From the NCBI GenBank assembly GCA_964504285.1, contig CAZDDZ010000127.1:1-5020 (forward strand): a DNA stretch of 5,020 nt, written 5' to 3'. The notes beneath the pieces are model-generated. The model worked only from the letters and a program-made list of their open reading frames with translations. It did no database searches and was not told the DNA's origin. Position numbers and translations under genes: made by a program. Of the stretch, positions 1 through 5,020 are shown in pieces. The stretch is from Pseudoflavonifractor sp964504285 (GTDB lineage: Bacteria; Bacillota; Clostridia; Oscillospirales; Oscillospiraceae). Every line of letters starts with the position of its first letter. The first letter of the stretch is position 1.

Positions 1-89
1 CCAATCGGCCGGGGCGCGTTTTGTATTACAATACAATCATCGGATAAGGTCACTGCCCGCAATCAGTGCGGCAGAATCTATACAGCTAA
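1..89. other. Non-coding tail downstream of the helicase gene, with two small hairpins
   Basis: No open frame here can be assigned to a gene. Two inverted repeats are visible. TTGTAT (21-26) and ATACAA (31-36) form a perfect 6-bp stem with a 4-nt loop. CTGC (53-56) with CGCA (58-61) pairs with TGCG (67-70) and GCAG (71-74), giving an 8-bp stem with one bulged C and a 5-nt loop. The second hairpin lies 16 bp past the helicase stop codon and could end its transcript. However, the minus-strand sequence after it (TGACCTTATCC) is not a proper T-tract, so it is not a textbook intrinsic terminator. What lies to the left is outside the window. Confidence 0.4.
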
Positions 90-2003
90 TTAATCATCAT
101 AGCTAATATAATACGGCTTTACCAGCGTAGGCTGCTCAGTAGAGTCCTTCTGACTGCCGGGGCGCAGTGTTACCTCGGGAGGGCCGCCGCGGCGGCCACG
201 GCCCCGGTTACGGTCGTTGTGGGGCTTCCCCTCCTGCTTCTGGGGCTGTGGGGTGGGCTTCTGCGCGGGGCGGGACTGCTGCTGAATGGGAGCGGTGGGA
301 GTCTGCGTCCGGCCCGTATTGGGCTTGCCTCCATTCTTAGAGGAAGGAGAGGAGCGTCGTGCAGAGCTGCCCTGCCCAGCAGGGGCGGATGTGGGGGCAG
401 GGGCAGCGGGCTTGGGTCTGGGAGCCAGCAGCCGGGCTGTGGCGTCCATAATTTTATCCCCGTCCAGTGCGCCGGGGCGGTGGAAGCTGCTCTGTGCCTG
501 CTGTGGAGCGGAGGGCATTGTGCCCTGTAAATCCTGATGCCGATATCCGCGCTTGGATTTCTTAGGCTGATTACTGCCGGGAATGGAGGCAGTCGGCGCG
601 GGACGGGTGGCTGCCGGCTTAGGGGCAGCGAAGTTCCGGGGCTTTGGCTCCTGAGAGCGGCCGCGGCGAGAGGAATCAACCTCCGGCGCGGCTGCTTTTG
701 CACCCTTGGGGGGGCTGTTCTTTTCCCGTCCGGCAGGCACAGCAGTATCCTTCTTGGTCTGTGCGGCCCGCCGCTCGGCGTTCCGCAGGGCCTTGCGCTC
801 ACGAGCGGCGGCCCGTGCCTCTGCGTCGTCAGCGTTTACCGGACGACCCTTGGCGTCCTTAGGCGCCTCAAAAATCTCCATGGGCCAGGGATGGTTTTCC
901 ATCAAGGGAATTTTCTTGCCGATAAGCTTTTCGATATCCTTTAAATACTGCTGCTCGCCAAAATCACAGAAGGCTACGGCAGTACCCTCACGCCCGGCCC
1001 GGCCGGTACGGCCGATGCGATGAACGTAGGTTTCGGGTACCTCGGGTAAATTATAGTTAAAGACGTGACCCAGCTCCTCAATATCCAGCCCGCGGGCGGC
1101 AATATCGGTGGCAACCAAGGCACGGATTTTACCGCTCTTAAAATCGGCAAGAGCCTGCTGGCGGGCGGTCTGGCTCTTGTTGCCGTGAATGGCGGCGGCT
1201 GTAATGCCCGCCTTAGCCAAATCGGCGGCAACCTTGTTGGCGCCGTGCTTGGTGCGGGTAAACACCAGGGCGTTTTTGGCCTTTTCATCGGTAATAAGCT
1301 TAGCCAGGAGCTTACTCTTGTTGCCCTTATCCACCAGATAGACGCTCTGGTCAATGACCTCCACCGGGGAGGAAACCGGGTCTACCGCCACCTTCACCGG
1401 GTTTTTCAGAAGAGAGTTTACAAGCTCGGTGATTTCCGGCGGCATGGTGGCCGAGAAAAAGAGGGTCTGCTTCTTTTCGGGCAAAAGCTTCAGAATTTTA
1501 CGCACATCGTGGATAAAGCCCATGTCCAGCATGCGGTCAGCTTCGTCCAGGACAAAAATTTCCAGCCGGGAAAGGTCCACAAAGCCCTGACCCTGCAAGT
1601 CCATCAGGCGGCCGGGGGTGGCTACCAAAATATCAATTCCACGCCTTAGCTTGTCCACCTGGGGCGCCTGACCCACGCCGCCGAAAATAACCGCGGAGCG
1701 GAGGGAAAGGTTCTTGCCATAGGCCTGAAAGCTCTCCTGGATTTGAAGGGCCAGCTCCCGGGTGGGGGTAAGAATCAGGGTGCGGATGGGTTTGCCCTGC
1801 ACCGGGCGGGCATAGAGCTGCTGCAGAATGGGAGTGGCGAAGGCGCAGGTCTTGCCCGTGCCGGTCTGGGCGCAGCCCAGTACGTCCCGCCCCGCCAGAG
1901 CGGGAGCAATTGCTTTTTCCTGAATGGGAGAGGGCTTTTCATAGCCCTGGTCGGCCAGCGCCTTCAGGATGGGGTCGATAAGGCCGAGGTCTTTGAAGGT
2001 CAT
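90..2003 (-). CDS. DEAD-box ATP-dependent RNA helicase, RhlE/CshA-like, with long basic disordered tail
   Basis: This is a complete 637-residue DEAD-box helicase, which uses ATP to unwind short RNA duplexes and remodel RNA-protein complexes in the cytoplasm. In this superfamily that means ribosome assembly, mRNA turnover or cold adaptation. All core motifs are present in order: Q motif (F3, Q28), motif I AQTGTGKT (45-52), Ia PTRELA (80-85), Ib TPGR (129-132), II DEAD (153-156), III SAT (184-186), IV LVFTRT (246-251), V ATDIAARGLD (298-307) and VI HRIGRTGR (328-335). The two RecA-like lobes span about residues 1-370. From about 380 to the end the protein is low-complexity, rich in Pro, Ala, Gln, Lys and Arg, with an RGRGRRGG patch at 600-607, as expected for a non-specific RNA-binding tail. 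The start is supported by AAAGGA (2012-2017) 8 nt upstream. RhlE, CshA and CsdA cannot be separated safely without alignment, so no symbol is given. The helicase assignment itself is secure. Confidence 0.96.
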   Translation of the reverse strand: MTFKDLGLIDPILKALADQGYEKPSPIQEKAIAPALAGRDVLGCAQTGTGKTCAFATPILQQLYARPVQGKPIRTLILTPTRELALQIQESFQAYGKNLSLRSAVIFGGVGQAPQVDKLRRGIDILVATPGRLMDLQGQGFVDLSRLEIFVLDEADRMLDMGFIHDVRKILKLLPEKKQTLFFSATMPPEITELVNSLLKNPVKVAVDPVSSPVEVIDQSVYLVDKGNKSKLLAKLITDEKAKNALVFTRTKHGANKVAADLAKAGITAAAIHGNKSQTARQQALADFKSGKIRALVATDIAARGLDIEELGHVFNYNLPEVPETYVHRIGRTGRAGREGTAVAFCDFGEQQYLKDIEKLIGKKIPLMENHPWPMEIFEAPKDAKGRPVNADDAEARAAARERKALRNAERRAAQTKKDTAVPAGREKNSPPKGAKAAAPEVDSSRRGRSQEPKPRNFAAPKPAATRPAPTASIPGSNQPKKSKRGYRHQDLQGTMPSAPQQAQSSFHRPGALDGDKIMDATARLLAPRPKPAAPAPTSAPAGQGSSARRSSPSSKNGGKPNTGRTQTPTAPIQQQSRPAQKPTPQPQKQEGKPHNDRNRGRGRRGGPPEVTLRPGSQKDSTEQPTLVKPYYISYDD

Positions 2004-2062
2004 AGATACATTCCTTTTTTATTATTTACGCAGGGCGGCGTGCAGGCCCTCCGTAATGAAGA

Positions 2063-2095
2063 AACACGCCCGCGGAAGCTTTCGGCGGGCGTGTT
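2063..2095 (-). promoter_or_regulatory. Strong GC-rich hairpin in the helicase 5' leader, attenuator-like
   Basis: AACACGCCCGC (2063-2073) and GCGGGCGTGTT (2085-2095) are perfect 11-bp inverted repeats. Past one mismatch, GAA/TTC (2075-2077 with 2081-2083) adds three more pairs around a 3-nt loop. In the minus-strand transcript the stem is followed by TCTTCATTA, a modest U-rich run, so it could act as a weak intrinsic terminator. It sits between the candidate helicase promoter and the helicase start codon, ending 59 nt before the start. It may therefore be either a leader attenuator or a terminator for read-through from the kinase gene. The structure is directly visible; the regulatory role is inferred. 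Confidence 0.6.
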
Positions 2096-2118
2096 GCACG
2101 CAATATTTCTCTTTATAC

Positions 2119-2146
2119 AGTATATCACAAAAAACAAAAATTACAA
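2119..2146 (-). promoter_or_regulatory. Candidate sigma-70/SigA promoter of the helicase gene
   Basis: Read on the minus strand, TTGTAA (2146-2141) is a -35-like box and TATACT (2124-2119) a -10-like box, separated by 16 bp. The -10 box matches TATAAT at five of six positions and the -35 box matches TTGACA at four. Transcription would begin near 2112 and give a leader of roughly 110 nt carrying the hairpin at 2063-2095. The spacer is a T-rich run that could also serve as the tail of a kinase-gene terminator. This is a sequence match only. Confidence 0.45.
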
Positions 2147-2166
2147 GTAGCGCTACTTTACAGCGC
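2126..2166 (-). terminator. Possible weak terminator at the end of the kinase gene, with 14-nt palindrome
   Basis: AAGTAGCGCTACTT (2145-2158) is a perfect 14-nt palindrome ending on the first base of the kinase stop codon (TTA at 2158-2160 on the plus strand). On the minus strand it is followed by GTAATTTTTGTTTTTTGTG, a T-rich run. An alternative stem pairs GCGCT (2150-2154) with AGCGC (2162-2166) around a 7-nt loop. Either stem is short (5 bp when given a loop), so termination would be weak. The element overlaps the -35 box proposed for the helicase. Confidence 0.35.
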
Positions 2167-2658
2167 AAGCAGGGCACGCAGGACAGCAGATACCGTTTCC
2201 TCCAAAGTCTGCTCCCCCACTTCTATAACGGCATCGGAATACTTCTCGTACAGAGGGGCACGGTAATGGTAAACATCCAGAAGGGTCTGCCCCGGTGCCA
2301 TGGCAATACCCCGAGTGCTAATGTTATTAAGCCGCCGCTCCAGCGTTTGCGGCGTTACCTTTAAATAAACCACAGTTCCCAGGCTTTTCAGGTGTTCAAT
2401 AGCGCCCTCACGGCACACGGCGCTGCCGCCCGGAGCAATCACCGAGCTTTCGCAAATGACAGAGCGAATGGCGGCCTCCTCGGCATCTAAAAAAGCATCA
2501 AGTCCTCGGGTGTTTAGAATATCCTGGAGAAGTGTGCCCTCTCGCTGCTGGATGGTTAAATCGGTGTCCAAAAACCCATAGCCCAAGGATTTGGCTAAAA
2601 GCACGCCCACCGTGCTTTTCCCGGAGCCGGGCATGCCGATTAAAATAATATTTTTCAT
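2158..2658 (-). CDS. Shikimate kinase family P-loop kinase, atypical substrate site
   Basis: The 166-residue length matches the shikimate kinase family, whose authentic members phosphorylate shikimate at the 3-hydroxyl using ATP in the cytoplasmic chorismate pathway. Visible signatures are the Walker A loop GMPGSGKST (8-16), DTD at 31-33 (magnesium and substrate aspartates in true enzymes), a lid-region arginine (R116 in STRG), and R133 in RAPLYEKYSD, which aligns with the C-terminal substrate arginine. Two canonical signatures are altered. The FRxxE substrate arginine is replaced (F56-L57-D-A-E60), and the glycine triplet reads PGGS (76-79) instead of GGG. Either this is a divergent shikimate kinase or a relative acting on another hydroxyl substrate. 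No other aromatic-pathway gene is visible in the window. The start is supported by GAGAGG (2668-2673) 9 nt upstream. The fold is nearly certain; the substrate is not, so aroK is withheld. Confidence 0.88.
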   Translation of the reverse strand: MKNIILIGMPGSGKSTVGVLLAKSLGYGFLDTDLTIQQREGTLLQDILNTRGLDAFLDAEEAAIRSVICESSVIAPGGSAVCREGAIEHLKSLGTVVYLKVTPQTLERRLNNISTRGIAMAPGQTLLDVYHYRAPLYEKYSDAVIEVGEQTLEETVSAVLRALLAL

Positions 2659-2683
2659 TTCTTGCTACCTCTCTTTTTAAAAA

Positions 2684-2712
2684 AGCATAGCAGAAAATGA
2701 CGAAGGAAGCAA
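2684..2712 (-). promoter_or_regulatory. Candidate promoter of the shikimate kinase-like gene
   Basis: On the minus strand, TTGCTT (2712-2707) and TATGCT (2689-2684) are separated by 17 bp, which is the optimal spacing. The -10 box matches the consensus at four positions and the -35 box at three, including the key TTG. Transcription would begin around 2677, leaving a leader of about 20 nt that contains the GAGAGG ribosome binding site. The region is AT-rich, so chance matches are possible. Confidence 0.4.
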
Positions 2713-2966
2713 TACGAAGCCCCTCCAAAAGAAAAACGGCAAAAAAAGTCGAAATCTTTATTGGCCAAAAATAGACAGCTGACCTCTTTTAAAACCCTCT
2801 TTGACCAGTGGGAAAAAGCGCATATGTAAAAATGCCGAAAACAAATAGTAACCAATTAATAAAAAAACGATTAAAAAGAAAGTACATTTTCACTTTTCCC
2901 TCTTAAAAATCAAAAAGAACAAATTGGAAATAATTTACTTTTTACATTTTTTGCCTTGCTTCCCTA

Positions 2967-2995
2967 TTGTAATTTCAAAAAAATGGAAATAAAAT
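2967..2995 (+). promoter_or_regulatory. Candidate promoter of the secreted PHP-domain gene
   Basis: TTGTAA (2967-2972) and TAAAAT (2990-2995) are separated by 17 bp and match the SigA consensus at four and five of six positions. A start near 3002 would give an 80-nt leader that coincides with the change from AT-rich to GC-richer sequence. An overlapping alternative is TTTACA (2941-2946) with TATTGT (2965-2970) at an 18-bp spacing. The choice between them cannot be made from sequence alone. Confidence 0.4.
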
Positions 2996-3001
2996 AAATT
3001 A

Positions 3002-3051
3002 CCATCACACTTGTCCGGGGTGCATGGGCTAAAGAGCGCCCGGAACGGTGG
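3002..3051 (+). promoter_or_regulatory. Potential structured leader upstream of the secreted PHP-domain gene
   Basis: TCCGGG (3014-3019) pairs perfectly with CCCGGA (3039-3044). It is enclosed by a second possible stem, CCATC (3002-3006) with GGTGG (3047-3051), which includes one G-T pair. GGGC (3026-3029) can alternatively pair with GCCC (3038-3041), so the folds compete. No T-tract follows, so it is not a terminator. It does not match any riboswitch consensus I can recall. The leader ends about 12 nt before the ribosome binding site. Confidence 0.35.
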
Positions 3052-3062
3052 CAAAACCAAAG

Positions 3063-3072
3063 AAGGAAAGGA
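3063..3072 (+). promoter_or_regulatory. Ribosome binding site that fixes the start at 3082
   Basis: AAGGAAAGGA lies 9 nt upstream of the ATG at 3082, which is ideal spacing. A nearer ATG at 3075 is only 2 nt from this site, lies in another frame and reaches a stop after seven codons. The ATG at 3082 is also followed at once by a well-formed signal peptide, so it is the real start. Confidence 0.75.
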
Positions 3073-3081
3073 ACATGCGAA

Positions 3082-5020
3082 ATGAAGGTATGCTTTAAAA
3101 AATCTTTGGCGCTCCTCCTAACCCTGGCGATGTGTTTGTCGTTGCTGCCAATGGGGGCAATGGCGGCAGAAAGCACATACGCAAAAATAAGCAACGCAAA
3201 TGAGGTGACCGACGGAAATTATATTCTTGTCGCAAACGGCACAAACGCGCTAAAGGCAGAGGCAGACGGAAACAATTGGTTGGGTGTCGCTGCAGTGACT
3301 CCGGCCAATGCTGCAATTAGCGCAGATTCCGCCAATACCTATGTACTAAAGCTGAGAGTATCAAATGGCGCTATTACACTTCAAAATGCAACAAATCAAT
3401 ATATTGCATGCAGCGGCAGTGGCAATACCGCGCTTGTGCAGGCGGGTGAGTATAGCTGGAAGCTGACTTATGTGGACGGCAAGGGCTTTCTCATCTATCA
3501 AAATGTAGCTGCCCCGGATGCAAATACCTACTACATGAATTCTGCGCTAAGTTACAGCGGAAAATTCCGTGCGTATAAGCAGAGCACCTGTTTAAATGAA
3601 GATGGTACTCCTAAGGCAAATTATGCACCGTATTTTGAGCTTTACAAAGAAGGGGCATCCGCAGTCAGCACGCCCGTTCCCACCAAGGCTACGGGTACGA
3701 CAATACAGCCTGGCGAGCAGATTGCCGTCACCTGTGCCACCCCCGACGCAATTATTCAGTATAACAATACCTCTGCGGCTGCCGACGAGAGTACCTGGCT
3801 GGCCCTTCCCAATCAAACGCTAACTATGCCCGCTCAGCCCGGCAATTATACCGTTTATCTCAGGGCTGTTAAAACCGGCATGACCACCAGTAGTGTGGTC
3901 ACACTCACCTATACCGTTGCCCTCCCCGACGCGGTGGCCAATGTGGAGGCTCTCCCCGCCGGCGGAAGCGTGCCTTCGGGTCAGACGGTAACCCTGAGTA
4001 CGGCTACCGAAGGGGCGGCTATTTACTACACTCTGGACGGCAATACCCCCACCGCTGCCAGCAGTCTTTACACCGCTCCCATTTCCCTGACTGTACTGCC
4101 TGCCACTGTAAAAGCCGTTGCCATTAAAAACGGCAAGGAGTCCGCGGTGGCGGAAGCTGCGTTTACCCAGGCGCAGGCGGGAGCCGTAGCCTGCAATAAA
4201 AATGACGGAAGCAAGCTTGCCGCCGAGACGGATCAGATTACCTTCTCTGCTGAGGATGGGGCGGTTATTCGCTATATTATGACCGCCAAGGCCGGTCAGT
4301 CGGGCGAGAAGGTGGGCAGCGAGCAAACCTATGCGTCCGGCACGCCCATTACCGTTGCCGCAGCCGATTTTCCTGTAAAATTCGAAGTGTGGGCAACCCG
4401 GGAGGGCTATCTGCCCGGTCCCAAAGCCACCCTTTGCTTTGTGCTTAAAGTAGTGGGCGAGCCCAAAAACTACTTTGGTCAGCTCCACTCCCATACCGCC
4501 GAAAACTCGGACGGTTCGGGCACTCTGGAGGAGGCCTTCTCTTACGCTGCCAACCAGTCGGGCGTAGATTTCCTGGCGGTTACCGACCACTCCAACGCCT
4601 TTGATACCGCACCTAAAACCGACGGCGCAGACAAGTATAATCTCACCACCTACAACGCCGCCAACGAGAAGTGGGTCAAGGGACACCAGGTGGCGGAGAA
4701 ATATACCGACAGCACCTTTGTGGGCATGTACGGCTATGAAATGACCTGGTCGGGCGGCCCTGGCCACATGAACACCTTTGCCACCGAGGGCTTTGTCAGC
4801 CGCAACAACACCATCCTCAACAATAAAACCGGGGATAAGGGCTTGCAGGCGTACTACGAGCTGCTCAGCCGCAACGAGAGTGCCGCCAGTATCAGCCAGT
4901 TTAACCACCCCGGCACCACCTTCGGCAACTTCTCAAACTTTGCTTACTGGAACCCGGTCATCGACTCCCGCATTTCCCTCATTGAGGTGGGTAACGGCGA
5001 GGGAGCCGTCGGTTCGGGCG
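3082..5020 (+). CDS. Secreted PHP-domain metallohydrolase (CehA/McbA type) with chitobiase/Ig-like repeats, 3' end outside window
   Basis: The frame stays open from ATG to the window edge, giving 646 complete codons of a longer protein. Residues 1 to about 28 form a signal peptide: basic start (K2, K6, K7), leucine-rich core, and AMA-AE cleavage region. No lipobox is evident. Residues about 32-190 are a beta-rich domain ending in FRAYK and PYFELYKE. It resembles an N-terminal module I recall in secreted clostridial hydrolases, but I cannot name it. Residues about 197-279, 283-362 and 366-456 are three Ig/FN3-like segments. The second carries the chitobiase/hexosaminidase C-terminal signature IYYTLDGNTP (314-323). 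From 464 the PHP domain begins: H469-x-H471, SDG, TDHS (D502, H503), YGYE (E553), GHMN (H562), FNHPG (H609) and IEVGN (634-638). These are the metal-ligand positions expected in the CehA/McbA group, so hydrolysis of an ester or phosphoester outside the cell is likely. The substrate is unknown. A final PHP motif and any cell-wall anchor would lie beyond the window. Confidence 0.9.
   Translation, partial: MKVCFKKSLALLLTLAMCLSLLPMGAMAAESTYAKISNANEVTDGNYILVANGTNALKAEADGNNWLGVAAVTPANAAISADSANTYVLKLRVSNGAITLQNATNQYIACSGSGNTALVQAGEYSWKLTYVDGKGFLIYQNVAAPDANTYYMNSALSYSGKFRAYKQSTCLNEDGTPKANYAPYFELYKEGASAVSTPVPTKATGTTIQPGEQIAVTCATPDAIIQYNNTSAAADESTWLALPNQTLTMPAQPGNYTVYLRAVKTGMTTSSVVTLTYTVALPDAVANVEALPAGGSVPSGQTVTLSTATEGAAIYYTLDGNTPTAASSLYTAPISLTVLPATVKAVAIKNGKESAVAEAAFTQAQAGAVACNKNDGSKLAAETDQITFSAEDGAVIRYIMTAKAGQSGEKVGSEQTYASGTPITVAAADFPVKFEVWATREGYLPGPKATLCFVLKVVGEPKNYFGQLHSHTAENSDGSGTLEEAFSYAANQSGVDFLAVTDHSNAFDTAPKTDGADKYNLTTYNAANEKWVKGHQVAEKYTDSTFVGMYGYEMTWSGGPGHMNTFATEGFVSRNNTILNNKTGDKGLQAYYELLSRNESAASISQFNHPGTTFGNFSNFAYWNPVIDSRISLIEVGNGEGAVGSG

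Larger units (their letters stand above)
2659..3081. other. AT-rich divergent intergenic region, no gene seen
   Basis: These 423 bp separate the leftward kinase from the rightward secreted protein. The stretch from about 2680 to 3000 is visibly much more AT-rich than the flanking genes, with many A and T runs. The only open frames are short, and their products are rich in Phe, Cys and Lys with no recognisable motif. It holds the candidate promoters of both flanking genes and, from about 3002, a GC-richer leader with a potential hairpin. GGAAATAA occurs twice, at about 2926 and 2985, but is too short to interpret. No tRNA, known riboswitch or mobile-element end was recognised. Confidence 0.6.

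Noticed and set aside
170..802. 210-codon minus-strand open frame overlapping the helicase tail in another frame
   Set aside because: It is a Pro/Arg/Ser-rich frame caused by the low-complexity GC-rich tail coding sequence.
1065..1649. 194-codon plus-strand open frame opposite the helicase core
   Set aside because: It is the complement of conserved helicase motifs, with no recognisable domain and no convincing ribosome binding site.
2000..2011. Tiny upstream reading frame (ATG TAT CTA TGA) whose stop overlaps the helicase start as ATGA
   Set aside because: Its ATG directly abuts the ribosome binding site with no spacer, so initiation there is unlikely. The overlap is probably chance.
2801..2828. 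TTGACC and TATGTA spaced by 16 bp on the plus strand, a promoter-like match
   Set aside because: It lies about 250 bp upstream of the nearest plus-strand gene with a weak -10 box, and chance matches are common in AT-rich DNA.
2498..2855. Short minus-strand open frames (76 and 66 codons) at and upstream of the kinase start
   Set aside because: Their composition is rich in Phe, Cys and Lys without motifs, they overlap the kinase 5' end or its promoter, and no good ribosome binding site precedes them.
3002..3060. Possible known riboswitch in the leader of the secreted protein gene
   Set aside because: I compared it from memory with cyclic-di-GMP, fluoride, tetrahydrofolate and cobalamin riboswitch signatures. 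None of the conserved core sequences is present.
3075..3098. Seven-codon upstream reading frame overlapping the start of the secreted protein gene
   Set aside because: Only 2 nt separate its ATG from the ribosome binding site, and the peptide has no features.
3820..4908. 362-codon open frame on the minus strand opposite the secreted PHP gene
   Set aside because: It lies wholly inside a gene with clear domain signatures, shows no domain of its own and has Gly/Val/Ala-rich composition typical of an antisense shadow in GC-richer DNA.

Overview
The window looks like chromosomal DNA from a moderately GC-rich Clostridia/Firmicutes bacterium, probably a gut Oscillospiraceae-type organism. This is inferred from AAAGGA/AAGGA-type ribosome binding sites, AT-rich intergenic regions between GC-richer genes, a Gram-positive style signal peptide, and a secreted multidomain protein of a kind common in gut Clostridia. 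No rRNA, tRNA, CRISPR array, insertion sequence or phage gene is visible.

Layout: positions 1-89 are a short non-coding tail with two small hairpins. On the minus strand, 2003-90 encodes a complete DEAD-box RNA helicase of the RhlE/CshA type with a roughly 255-residue basic, disordered tail. A 154-bp gap (2004-2157) follows, holding a candidate helicase promoter and a strong 11-bp GC-rich hairpin in its probable 5' leader. On the minus strand, 2658-2158 encodes a small P-loop kinase of the shikimate kinase family that lacks some shikimate-binding signatures. Positions 2659-3081 are a divergent, AT-rich intergenic region of about 420 bp, with candidate promoters for the genes on both sides and a GC-rich potential hairpin just upstream of the right-hand gene. 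On the plus strand, from 3082 past the window end, lies a large secreted protein. It has a signal peptide, an unnamed beta-rich N-terminal domain, three tandem Ig/FN3-like segments (at least one of chitobiase/hexosaminidase C-terminal type), and a PHP-superfamily metallohydrolase domain of CehA/McbA type that is cut by the window edge.

The two minus-strand genes share an orientation but probably do not form a tight operon, because a terminator-like element and a separate promoter lie between them. Nothing links the secreted metallohydrolase functionally to them. I see no clear new multi-gene system. The points most worth a second look are the atypical active site of the kinase, the attenuator-like leader of the helicase, and the secreted PHP protein of unknown substrate whose 5' third differs in codon use from the rest.
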